Assembly: GCA_000226015.1 (NCBI GenBank)
Contig: JH152823.1
Coordinates: 372,455-394,251 of the forward strand
Direction: 5' to 3'
From: Mnemiopsis leidyi
Taxonomy: Eukaryota; Ctenophora; Tentaculata; Lobata; Bolinopsidae
Length of the DNA: 21,797 nt
The notes beneath the pieces were generated by a model. The model saw only the letters and a program-made list of their open reading frames with translations. It had not been told where the DNA came from and ran no database searches. Both the position numbers and the translations under genes were made by a program. Shown here in pieces: positions 1 through 11,020 of the stretch (the first letter of the stretch is position 1; every line of letters starts with the position of its first letter).

Positions 1-600
1 TTAATAAATTTAATTTTGATGCTTAAAACATTATGAAAAAGACAATTCATAGAGCGGCCTCACGCTATGCCGAGCGTGCGCGTGCGTCCGCCATTTGGTG
101 AACCGATATGGCCCACGCGTGTACGCGTGTGGGCTGTACTGGTTTGGCAAATCTTGCGCTAGGGACATACGTGCGCGCCGCGCGTCATAATGTGAGATGT
201 CCGCGCGTCACCCTTTTAGATTTGAGAAGGGTTGTAAATGAAATACAATATTGTTTGATCTTAAATGCTGTAAATAAAATACTTGTTTTTTTTTTTATCC
301 CTAGCTTCGGTAAATACTCTGACCTAAGTTCTTCTCTATCTGTTATTAAGAGTCGCGTCAAATCAATATTGTTTCAAACCCAGCAGGGGGAGGAACCTGG
401 GTGTGAACTCGAGTGGCTTCCAGCTAACAGATGGGGTAGCATATAATGCCACTCTTAAAGTTTCCATTTTTCTATAGCCTTGCATGTAGGTAGTAATCCC
501 TTACAATGATAATTTACCAATATAGAAATCATGCTTAAACACTAAACTAGTGATACCCCATGTTACAGTGACCCCCGACCTGACCTTAACGTTAGCATGG
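1..600. other. Gene-less left flank with a CpG-dense patch
   Basis: No exon chain is supportable here. Positions about 50-215 are rich in CpG and GC in an otherwise AT-rich window, and an imperfect GC hairpin lies around 109-133. This could be a promoter region for a gene to the left or a repeat fragment. The 112-codon open frame from 108 has low-complexity, unfamiliar content and is not called. Confidence 0.3.
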
Positions 601-655
601 TCTATTTATATTTATATTTTTATATGATATAAGTATTTTTTATTCATTTATCTTC

Positions 656-690
656 TATGGCACGCACAGAATGAATCTGTGCGTGCCATA
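656..690. repeat. Perfect 15-bp inverted repeat (hairpin)
   Basis: The arm TATGGCACGCACAGA is followed by the 5-nt spacer ATGAA and then by its exact reverse complement. A transcript from either strand could fold into a strong hairpin. No gene spans it, so it could be a small mobile-element remnant or a structured RNA. Confidence 0.75.
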
Positions 691-1588
691 CTTCCACTTT
701 TTTGATAACCCTTAGAGCCTTTTGGGCCGCACACAAGCCAGTAGCATGTGCTGTCCTGCAGTGGGGCTTCTTTGTTATCAAAACTGTTTCTTAGACTCTT
801 TATAGACAAACCACAGACTCTACTGCAGACCCCAACTTTATTCCCAAAATAACCGATGGCCCCAGTTCTGCTAGACAATAATAATTGCATGATGCATTAC
901 CTTAAAAGTTAATACTCAAAACTGTGATCATGGTTGATATATTTATAATATGACATTGTTTGATTGTACTGCTTATAAAATTAATTATTGTCTTACTTAA
1001 TTATTGTCTTACTTAATAAATCATGTTTCAATCATTGTGCTTTGGCCGGGTTCGGGTTTTAAGCGATCTTGCAGCATCTGACAGCAGTACTAAGAAGAAA
1101 GTTGTACAGTCCACCAAATCTTTTGCCATTTAAGAACATGAACAGTATTGACTGCAGTACCTGTAGAATTTTCGATTCAAGCGTTGGCCGAGTTAGCGTT
1201 GAATCCCGTATCGGTATAAAATAAATCTCAAACATTTTAATTCCTCTGCTGGCTTGAATAGAATTTCGTCACAAGCTTCTTCAACTCAGAGCAAAAAATA
1301 CATTTGTTAGTTCGACTGCCAGAGCCGCAGTTTGACGTAATAGTTATACCGATCTCCGACCTCTTTTGTTGCTGTTGCTATTCACACTGACAGTTGAACG
1401 AATCTTAGAAAAGTTTCAATACTAGTAAGCAGTACACTTAGCTGTTTTTCACAATTAAGCTTTTAACTTTGAGGACCCCTTTTCACTGTAAACCGAATCT
1501 AAATTGCCCAATGCTTTACTACAGAAAACTATTAATTTAGATTTTGTTTAAATTTACAGTATAGTTTTAAGTTTTACTTTTACAGGCT
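691..1588. other. Upstream region of the amidase gene
   Basis: No coding exon is seen. A TATAAAA sequence lies at 1215-1221 and could be a core promoter about 370 bp before the start codon. If so, most of 1250-1585 would be a 5' UTR intron. The TATA call is weak because the region is AT-rich. Confidence 0.25.
1584..1585 (+). promoter_or_regulatory. Splice-acceptor-like site 3 nt before the amidase ATG
   Basis: A T-rich tract ends in TTTTACAG, then GCT, then the ATG at 1589. This is either the end of a 5' UTR intron or a spliced-leader addition site. It also supports the choice of start codon. Confidence 0.55.
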
Positions 1589-4500
1589 ATGGATGGAAAA
1601 AGTCAACACTTCTTTAAGTATCTTCTACCAGTGCTTTGCTCTGTTCTAGCTTCTCATTTGTTGATGGTTTATGTTCTTACAGATTATCAGTTTCCAGGAG
1701 CAGTTACACATCTTTCTATTGATGGTTCAAATATAACAGTGACTCGTTCAGAACATCTGACATTGATTGGATATGGTGAAAACACACCCTCTGAATTGTA
1801 TAAAACTCTTGGGTGGATGCATGCACGTGATAGGTATGTTCAAATGTGTCTTATGAGGCTAGCATCTCAAGGAAGGTTGACTGAAGTTTTCCCTTATGCT
1901 GAAACCAACTACAAGTTTGATCTCATGGCCAAGCAGTTTGATTTTCATGGAAGAAACAAAGCTTACTACTCACAATATGAGGATGAAGCACTCGCCAAAG
2001 ATATTTTGCAATCTTACACAGCTGGAATCAACAACTATCAGAAAAACCATAATCGTCCATTTGAGTTTGTACTGGTCAATTATCACCCTGAACCTTTTAC
2101 ACCAACAGATGTAACAACATTTATCAGTTTTGTGTCCTTTGTTGGTTTGGATGAAATATGCTTTGCTGTTGAAAAATCAATTATAGAATTGTTAATCTCT
2201 GAAAAAGTCTCACATGGTTTTTTGAAACAAGTGTTTCACCCACATTTAAACAATCTTACCATGGAGTATGTTGACCTGTACAGAGGTATAAAGGATCTTA
2301 GATCAAATGATGGATTAAGATCACCTGTTGTTCCTGCTATAACCAATAGCAACAATTGGGTAATTTCAGGTAATACTTAAATTGCTCTCAATCCTTTTGA
2401 AATTACAATCAAATAAAGACCTCTATTACTAATATAGTTCATTTACAAATAAAAATGATGAAAACATTGAATATTTTTTCATGACTACATTGATCTTTCA
2501 TGATTATCAAGTTTCACAAATCATATAATTTCAATTTTCAGGTGCATTATCAAGCAGTGGGTATCCAATAATGAGCTCCGATCCTCATCTTGATGTCTCT
2601 AAATACCCAAATACATTCTATGAATCCTCATACAAAACCAGGCAAGGAAACTCAATTTTTGGAATCTCTGTACCAGGTAAAGTGTCATTCTGACCATCCA
2701 AATCTCCTTGGCCCATGTTTCTAAATTAACATGCGATGGTACTTTATTATGTGTGCTGTTAAATTTCTCGAAATGATATCTTATTTTTGGTTACAGCCTT
2801 TTTTCTTGGTCATGACAAGATGTTGACTATCTTAACTGAGTTTATTTCCGCCAGGAATTCCTATTCTACTTATGGGTAGATCTAAGGATTTGTCATTCAC
2901 ATTGACATACGGAATGATGGATATGGGAGACTATTTTCTTGAGAGAATAAAAGATGGAATGTATGAGCGTGATGGCGAATACTTTCCTCTCAAGCTGAGG
3001 AAGTACACAGTTGTTGGAAAGGATGTTCTGTTCTACGAAACAAAAGAAGGACATGTTATTGAACGAAATTTAGAAAACCACGACAAAATAATATCAGATG
3101 GAATCTACCTTGCATTAAGAATACCTGATAGGAACGATGAAGTAACATTTAGACAAGCATTACTTCCATTCACAAAAACTGTCCAGGAAGCCCAGAAGCT
3201 GATGCCTCAATCCAACCTCGGATCCAACTTTCTGTTGGCTGATGCCAGGGGAAACATTGGATACCAGCAGTCAGGATCAGTTCCATTGCGACCAAATAGT
3301 AACGGTCTGCTTCCACTCCCAGCTTGGAACTCTGCCAATCTCTGGACAGGTTTGTATTAGCAGTACATGTATACATGCCCCCAACATAACTGGTTCAGGT
3401 TTACACTTGCTTGTACATGTATTCTTATGAAATATGATGATATGAACTCAAAGTTATCATCACGCTCCCCAGGATATCTCTCTGATGAAGATTACATGAC
3501 AAAATTCAACCCCTCTGAACAGTTCATTGCAACAGCAAACAACTTAAATCAGGATCCTGATAAACCCTGTGTGAACACTTACCCTGCTCTTCCTACCAGA
3601 GTTAACCGGTAAAATAATCTCCTGATTACTAGAACAAGTTTCATATTCATATTTCATGGCAAGTTGCAATTCCTTAATTTTGAAGTATTACGCTGACGTT
3701 CTGTTTCTGTTAAATTTCCCTTATGTGATGACTTTATTGTTAGATCTAGAGGCGGAGGAGGGGTGAAGAAGGTCGACCACCCGAGCAACACTTAAGTACA
3801 TCCAAGCGAGGTATTGTGAGGTTCTGGTGTGATGATCACTCATTATTGAATACTTACTTGCAGGATAAAAGACATTCTAAGAAGCAGGACCAACCACTCC
3901 GTGGAAGACATGATGAAGTACCAGGGTGACACGTTCAGTACAATAGCTGACATTACTATCCCACTGCTGGAGCCTTTTCTTCCTAGCTCAGGTACACCAG
4001 TCATATCAACAGTCAACTTACAGTGTGTTTCATTGCTCCTCCTAGCCATTACCAGTCATAACAACATTAAACTTACAGTGTGTTTCATTGCTCCTCCTAG
4101 CCATTACCAGTCATAACAACATTAAACTTACAGTGTGTTTCATTGCTCCTCCTAGCCATTACCAGTCATAACAACATTAAACTTACAGTGTGTTTCATTG
4201 CTCCTCCTTTCTGCTGTCTTAGAATACAATCTCAAACGTTATCTATTACTCAAATTTCCTAATTTGATAGCAAATAATTGACTATGCTTCGTCAATCAGG
4301 TATTGGTGACGAACTAAGACATTGGGACCGCAGGTTTCAGGTAGATTCCCGTCCCTCTGCTCTTTGGTTTAAGTTCTGGAACCAATACACAGCGGACATA
4401 AACTCTGTGATATTAGGCAGAGAAATGTACGACCACCTGGAACCTATTGTATTCAACAAGTACACTTTCTACAAGTTCGCCATTATTGGAATCGAAACCG

Positions 4501-5228
4501 GGTTTGTTGACGGAATTGATGTTGCACCAGTGTTGAAGAAGTCTCTGGAGACAGCGATAGCAGGATATAGAGATGAGGTGTACGGAGATATCAGGAAGTA
4601 CTTCTCCAACAACATGTTCTTTACCGGCCAGTTACCCAAGATATTCGGGTTCGACATCGGGCCGTATCCTACTAACAGTGGTTTTGAAGTAATCAAAGTC
4701 GGTTCAGTGGATAAGTACCTTGGGGATCCTTGCGTCTTCACCCAGGTATACTATATGTATGTACTACTGTAAACTTGACAAGTGTCGCTTGTCAATACTA
4801 TGTACAATTCTATACGTTTGTACTATACATTTTTACACGAATATGAGTACTCTAATACTGACCATGCACTCTTTATTGTACTTTTTTTATTTTATTTCAT
4901 CTTTTCAAAACTGGTGATATTATCATAATACTTTATGATTTCAATAGCACAATATATTTATTAGATTGATAACACCACTTGGAGTTATTTTATCTTGTTA
5001 AAACTGCCGATAAATCTGCCTCAATCCTAAAATTCGCTTGAAACCTTTAAAAAAAAGTAATCTTACGATACGTCTTCTTGACAGACCTGGAGGTTTATAA
5101 CGGACATGTCTACACAAACATTCTACTCGATTCTACCTGGTGGACCCAGTGGTAACTACTTCAGTAACCTCTACAAACGCGAGATAGATAACTACATCAA
5201 CGAGATCTACAAAGTTTGGGAGCTCTAA
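1589..5228 (+). CDS. Penicillin amidase-family Ntn hydrolase (acylase), seven exons
   Basis: Coding exons are 1589-2369, 2542-2676, 2855-3349, 3473-3608, 3864-3991, 4300-4745 and 5085-5228. They join in frame into 754 residues, a normal family length. Residues about 10-29 are hydrophobic (signal peptide or anchor), so the enzyme is probably secreted or luminal. Members are made as one chain and cut autocatalytically before a Ser that becomes the beta-chain N terminus. Here that is Ser254 in TNSNNWVISG, so exon 1 holds the whole alpha chain plus the nucleophile. Other hallmarks are the alpha-chain GWMHARDRYVQM, DPHL just after the nucleophile, and SNFLLADARGNIGY followed by PLRP, which place the candidate oxyanion-hole Asn at 430 and Arg at 451. 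The C terminus has the family's GGPSGNY-like motif. Bacterial relatives cleave penicillins, acyl-homoserine lactones or other N-acyl amides. The substrate here cannot be read from sequence. Confidence 0.93.
4017..4208 (+). repeat. 55-bp tandem repeat, about 3.5 copies, in amidase intron 5
   Basis: Units start at 4017, 4072, 4127 and 4182 (CTTACAGTGTGTTTCATTGC...) and are nearly identical, so the expansion is recent. The array lies inside intron 3992-4299. Each unit carries CTTACAG and CTCCTCCTAG, both of which resemble 3' splice sites. Confidence 0.9.
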
Positions 5229-5704
5229 ACACACTATGTACATGTAACTTAGCTTTAGATTTGTAGAATGTAGTGTGCTTGTTAGGAATTTGTTATGTTT
5301 ATTATAATAACTCTGTCCATTTCTAATGTTTTCGTTGTTAATGCCTGTCAAAATATTGTAATTTATAAAAGCAACATATTTTCGGTTATGTTTCCTGTAA
5401 CTGTTTGGGATTAGAGGAGCCCCCCCCAGAGGAGTTTTCTAGAAGCTGAAGACGCAGTAGTTCTATTTGATCACAAATAAGGGCAGCGCTGAAGCGTAAT
5501 TGCTGGTTCAAGCAAATGTGTGGTCCACAATTTTGGGTAAAGTTTGGGTAATTCATTGTTTTATGATAATATTGTGACTTAAAGTCTCTGTAACAAGGTG
5601 CAGGGTACCTTAGTTCGTTCCAGACAAAACATAGTTGGTTCATATTCCGCAATCTATTATAAGTTTAATAAGTGTTGTATCATCTGTCTTAAGTAGTGTG
5701 TAAC

Positions 5705-5762
5705 GTATAATTTATTTCCAGTATAATTTATTTCCAGTATAATTTATTTCCAGTATAATTTT
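5705..5762 (+). repeat. 16-bp tandem repeat, three copies plus a partial
   Basis: The unit GTATAATTTATTTCCA starts at 5705, 5721 and 5737, with a partial copy from 5753. It directly precedes the 61-bp array. Confidence 0.9.
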
Positions 5763-5767
5763 GATTC

Positions 5768-5953
5768 GTGAACAATAAATTGTAAAATCTTTAATAACAA
5801 GTCATTAAACTAATTAGGTGATACTATTGTGAACAATAAATTGTAAAATCTTTAATAACAAGTCATTAAACTAATTAGGTGATACTATTGTGATAATAAA
5901 TTATAAAATCTTTAATAACAAGTCATCAACTTAATTAGGTGATACTATTGTGA
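5768..5953 (+). repeat. 61-bp tandem repeat, three copies, each with AATAAA
   Basis: Copies start at 5768, 5829 and 5890; the third has diverged slightly. Each begins GTGAACAATAAATTG or a variant and so carries one poly(A) hexamer, at 5774, 5835 and 5895. They lie about 550-670 nt after the amidase stop and are the likeliest 3' end signals for that gene. Confidence 0.85.
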
Positions 5954-6005
5954 TTAATCTTCATGTCTATCACCTGGCTGTGTTGTTGAAGATTATTGAA
6001 CAATA

Positions 6006-6075
6006 TTTTAGTTTGACTCCATGTTTTTGTTAAGTTAATCTTTTAGTTTGACTCCATGCTTTTGTTAAGTTATTC
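6006..6075 (+). repeat. 35-bp direct repeat, two copies
   Basis: TTTTAGTTTGACTCCATG followed by a T-rich tail recurs at 6006 and 6041 with few changes. Confidence 0.8.
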
Positions 6076-6800
6076 TGCTTGATTTGTGTTCTGTGTAAAT
6101 TATTATCAACTAGCTGTTATACATGACAGCTATTATTTCGAGGTAGATTATCCGCATATATTTAATGTGAGTGTTTGCATGTCCCGGGCAAATTGTCTGA
6201 TAATTGTTATGTACTGATTGATCCAGAAATATAAGCCGTCTTTCCCATCTAGAAATACCTAGGTCTAAACTCCATTCCTTCTTTTCCTTGCAGAGAGAGA
6301 TTTCAATAAAAGCTTCTCTTCGGTTAAAAAATTCTTGTTAAATTTAGTTTTTAGGTATCGGGAACCTTCAAGCTTTAATTTTTAACAGATTTTATTGAGT
6401 TTCCAATTTTTGTAAATTCTTAGATAAAGAACTTGCTAAAGAGTTTCAATACTTCTTCGATAGGAAAATATACTATGTATTATTTTGGATAAGAAGTTAT
6501 GTATAATTTGATCAAGAACTGTTATTAGATGTCAGCTTTGTGATTCATAGTTTTTGACTTTTTTCTTAATGGATTTATAATATCAGTTTAACTTATCGTT
6601 ATAGATATTTCTGTGACTAAGTGTTGTGCTTTCATTTAGGTATAATATGTCTATAACAGTTGTTTAATTACCAAGTAAGCACATTTTCCTGCTCCTTTAC
6701 CGCTACAAAACACAAAATAATGGTCTTTTTAAACCCTCTTCAAAAGTCTGATAATTCAGTTTGCCCGAATAATTGTAACAAATAAAACACCATCACCTCC

Positions 6801-6802
6801 AG
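6801..6802 (+). promoter_or_regulatory. Splice-acceptor-like site 8 nt before the GTPBP4 ATG
   Basis: CATCACCTCCAG is followed by GTAGTGAG and then the ATG at 6811. It is the least T-rich of the three plus-strand acceptor candidates. It could end a 5' UTR intron or receive a spliced leader. Confidence 0.4.
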
Positions 6803-6810
6803 GTAGTGAG

Positions 6811-9800
6811 ATGGCGTCATATAACTTCAAGAGTATAACAGTGGTCCCTCCTGCCAAGGTATTAGTCTAGTAGTAATTCAAAAACTTATCTGTTGTTAAT
6901 TTCAACTTTAATACGGCTGTTTTATGTGATTGTTACACGTACACTCCACATTCCAATTATCGTTATGTTCCAGGAGTTGATTGACATAATTTTGTCAAAG
7001 ACTCAGAGAAAAACTCCAACAATAATACACAAGTAAGTATCAGGATCTAAAGTTTCTTGTATGTATGAGTTCTCTAAATTAACAACAAACCGATCAGAAT
7101 TGTGTCATATTGTCGCATTAACTAATCTATAATTACCACTTCATTATCTACAGGCACTACCAAATATCTCGTATACGCTCGTTTTACATGAGGAAAGTGA
7201 AATTCACAGAATCAAATCTGAACGAGAAGCTAACAGGGATACTAGCTGAGTTTCCCAAAATCGAGGTAAAATTTTCTTTAAACAACTTTCTCGTTTATAT
7301 GTTTATATATCAGTTGTGGGACCAAACTGTTCTGTTTTGGATAAAAATGCTGCAAGATTGGTGTGAGCGGAACCAAAAGTATCTTATTGTAGCTTCAAAC
7401 ACTCAGGATATTCACCCGTTTTACGCTGATCTGATGAACATTTTGTACGATAAAGACCACTACAAGTTAGCTCTTGGACAAATCAACATGGCCAAACATC
7501 TCATTGGAAAGTAAGAACTTAAATCTGTTCATCATTTGTCACCCTCTATAGCTATCGTTAGTAGTGAGTTGATATAGTAGCATTGTTAGGTCTACCATGA
7601 GGACTTAAATTTCTCCAGTTAAAGTTACCTCTCACTTACACTCATCACCCAACTCCAGTGTTGCTAAAGACTACAACCGACTCCTCAAGTTTGGCGACAG
7701 TTTGTATCGGTGCAAACAGCTCAAGCGCGCTGCCCTGGGAAGAATGTGCACCATAATGAAGAGACAAAACAGTTCCTTGCTGTATCTGGAGCAAGTCAGA
7801 CAACATCTGGGCAGATTGCCAAGTATCGACCCCAACACTAGGACCTTGCTTTTGTTTGGGTATGTTTGTAATCATTTTATGACTGAGTGTTTTGTGTCTC
7901 CAAGTGTCATGGCCAGCGTCTACCTCCAAACATAAACACACCTCTAACAACTTTCCATTGCAGATTCCCAAACGTCGGCAAATCCTCGTTTGTCAACAAT
8001 ATAACCCGCGCGAATGTGGAAGTGCAGCCGTACGCGTTCACAACAAAGTCGCTCTACGTGGGACACACTGACTACCAGTACTTGAGGTGGCAGGTTATCG
8101 ACACCCCTGGTATTCTGGATAAACCTCTTGAAGATAGAAACACTATTGAGATGCAGGTATATTCCTGTACTCGCCAGTATAGATAGCTATCTGAACAGAT
8201 TTAGTCATTCTCAGACTCATCAATTTAGGCAGTTTAAGTGCTCTATCTACTTCAATTACAACTAGTGCAGCTTACTCATTTTTTCTACCATGTAACATTT
8301 TCTCTTACCCAGGCAATCACGGCGCTGGCACATTTGCGTGCGTGCGTAGTATGTGTGTTGGACATCAGTGAGCAATGCGGCTACTCTCTACAGCAACAAT
8401 GCGATCTGTTTAACAACATTAAACCACTATTCGCGAACAAGCCGCTAATTGTAGCTCTCAACAAGATCGATGCACGGAGACCTGAGGATTTGTCGCAGCC
8501 AGAGAAGGTGAGACAAGAAGCGTTTTTGGTATTGTTGGTAGCCATTCTGATCATATGACTGTTTCAGGAATTTTCGGTTACATCTACTATTGAAAATAAA
8601 CCTATTTCATCTGTACACGTTTCTACGACAATTATTTGCAGGATCTACTCGAACAGACGTTTAAGAAAGACGCCAATGTGCTGGTAATTCCCATGTCTAC
8701 GCTCACTAAGGAAGGTGTATCTGAAGTACAGAACACAGCGTGTGACGCGCTCCTCGCGCACCGTATCGAACAGAAGATGGCGGGCAACAAGGTAAGCATA
8801 ATTAACTCGTTTTCAAATCCGAGGGTTTATTGCTCTAACATTTTGTTGTCAGGCTGCTTGCTTTAGTTAATGCTGAACTTACTCACTTGAAATACTAGCT
8901 ACTAATCTGTAACAACTACTGATTATAGTACTGTTGTTTATTCGATACTTCAATAAACTCTATCTCCCTCCTAAATCAGGTTGACAACATCCTGAATAGG
9001 CTTCACGTCGCAGTTCCTAAGGCTTCTCAGGAGATCAGACAACCACACATTCCTGAAGGAGTTCTTGCACAGCGTGCGGCCGGCTACACTAAACCTGACA
9101 CTATTCGCAAGTTGGAGAGAGACTTAGAGGAGGAACTGGGAGACGACTATATTTTGGATTTGAAGAAGCATTACGATTTGCCCAATCCTGATGATAAGTG
9201 AGTTAATTATTCACACTTACAGTTGAACAGTGTAAGTTACATTTCATGGTACACTTGAATACATACCTCAACATTGAGCGGTGAATGTGTTACACTCTCA
9301 GGTTAACTGCAATTAACAGTAACTACTAAACTAGCCTATACTTATTGTTACAGGTATGATGACATTCCTGAAGTATGGCAGGGACATAACATCGCTGATT
9401 TTGTCGACCCGGATATTGTACAGAAACTGGAGGAGTTGGAGAAGGTTAGAATTCTTTGTTTAGAGCAGAAACTCTGGTTTTTAGGAATAAGGTCATTGTT
9501 ACGTGACTTCTATTATACCAGTTTAATAACTAGTAGTTGTCAGATGCACCTGCCTCATTAACTTGAATGTTCGTGTCGAAGTATTAGCAGGATTTATAAC
9601 AGTCCCATCGTAACAAATTTGTCCAATTTGACCATTTAAGGCGGCACACAATATAAGCTGTAGAGGAAAAGACGTGAAGTGTGAACATTTTTGTAAGCTT
9701 CTTCTCACCCTTGCTAACTATTTAGGAAGAAGCAATGTTGGAGGAAGCCGGTGTGTATGAAAGTGAGGATGAAAATTTGACCGAAGAACAGATGGAAATC

Positions 9801-10712
9801 AGGGAAAAGGCTGGACTTATTCGAAAAGAGAAAGCTATCATCAGACATAAACATAGACTTAACAAACACAGGTATAAGATGGGTCTGTAAGATAATTCTT
9901 TATTCGGAACTTGTATGAAACATGCAAGTTTTTCATCAGAAGTGCCACTTCCACTTCTCCATCACACACATGCTTCCTAGAAATCGAACACCGATGAGTG
10001 AGCGAGTGATAAGAAAGAAGCAAGGAGTGAAGCGAGCACGAAGTGTGTCAACTGTAGCGGGAGACGTTGCAATGGAGGTCGACTCTAAGTTCCAGACAAA
10101 GAAGATAAAACCAGGGCGTGATGTCAGTGGACTGAGAGATGAGAAACAGGTCTGTTTTTCAACTTTGTGTTTCAAATTGCTGTTTTAATTTTCTTTTAAA
10201 AAAGGAATCTTTAGAAGAGTTCCTTTAAATATGCTCAGCAGCTGCCAAACTGAATAATGTGGAACTCTTGTGTCAATTGTGTGCATCAATCCGCTATTTT
10301 ATTGGTTCGAACTCAACTAGGGAAGCTACCTATACTAGCCATCCTTGATGCAATATTCAATCAACGCGTGTAAATGCGCCTGTCACAACGACGAATATAC
10401 GTTTCTGTAAGCCGCGTATAGTTTTCAGTGCATAAAGGAAATTTTCTGACATTTGGCCATGCTTCGCGCGCATCACGCGAGTTCTTGTAGACCGTTGATG
10501 GATTCTAGTAGTATATGCGTTGTTACGTAATCGACACTGACTGAAACAATAATCTGTAACAGGTAAAAGCAGTGAGGATCCTCAAAAAGAGATCTCAGAT
10601 CAAGATGAACCAGTTTGGTCGAGCCGGCGAGGCTGACAGACACATTGCAGCTAAACTTCCCAAACATTTGTTTTCTGGCAAACGCGGCGCTGGAAAAACA
10701 CAGCGGAGATAG
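6811..10712 (+). CDS. GTPBP4: Nucleolar GTP-binding protein 1 (NOG1 / GTPBP4), 13 exons
   Basis: Coding exons are 6811-6858, 6974-7032, 7154-7265, 7407-7510, 7659-7859, 7964-8156, 8313-8507, 8642-8791, 8980-9197, 9354-9444, 9726-9871, 9981-10149 and 10563-10712. They give 611 residues against 634 in human. NOG1 is a nucleolar OBG-family GTPase that joins pre-60S particles and is needed for 27S rRNA processing and export. The N terminus [16 protein letters not shown] and the block [20 protein letters not shown] are diagnostic. GTPase motifs are G1 GFPNVGKS (175-182), G2 threonines at 201-202, G3 DTPG (221-224) and G4 NKID (289-292), with G5 near 322-324. The C-terminal half is acidic, then basic, with [10 protein letters not shown] and GEADRH before a basic tail, as expected for a nucleolar protein. 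No key residue is missing. Confidence 0.97.
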
Positions 10713-11018
10713 CGATTCTGTTAAGCCTGTGTGTGTTGTGGGACTTTCGTTATTTATTATCTGAGAAGTTGTAATCCTGCAGTTTAAAACCTGATTTTAA
10801 CACCCGATTCTTTTGACGTTGTTTTAAGTTTTTATACCGATCACACGTTTCTTTTACTGTTTAGTTGAACGACATCTCCAATCTCAGTCATAGCATATGC
10901 CAGAAATGTTTCCATTTCATCATTAATCGCCCTACACTCATTGCAATAGTTAACTGCACCATTCTACTTGGTTTGTGTTATGTTCTATTTAATCTACATT
11001 TACAAATTCAACACTATA

Positions 11019-11020
11019 GA
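11019..11020 (+). promoter_or_regulatory. Splice-acceptor-like site 1 nt before the UFC1 ATG
   Basis: A T-rich stretch ends in CAACACTATAG, then one A, then the ATG at 11021. A second acceptor-like AG (TTTCTTTTACTGTTTAG) ends at 10864. Using that site would include an out-of-frame upstream ATG, so the later site gives the cleaner mRNA. Confidence 0.5.

Larger units (their letters stand above)
5229..6810. other. Amidase 3' UTR and intergenic spacer before GTPBP4
   Basis: No coding exon is supported. The first canonical AATAAA after the amidase stop is at 5774, with others at 5835, 5895, 6305 and 6781. Three families of short AT-rich tandem repeats occupy 5705-6075. The open frames in this interval look like noise. 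Confidence 0.5.

Noticed and set aside
108-446. 112-codon plus-strand open frame
   Set aside because: No motif or splice context is recognised, and the first part is a CpG-rich repeat-like stretch.
7645-7971. 108-codon minus-strand open frame opposite GTPBP4
   Set aside because: It is antisense to a confirmed GTPBP4 exon and carries no motif of its own.
10300-10320. tRNA-like B box (GGTTCGAACTC) in a GTPBP4 intron
   Set aside because: No matching A box or cloverleaf can be built upstream.
10150-10562. Box C/D snoRNA inside a GTPBP4 intron
   Set aside because: Ribosome-assembly genes often host snoRNAs, but I see only TTGATGG and CTGA near 10493-10540, without a proper C box or terminal stem.
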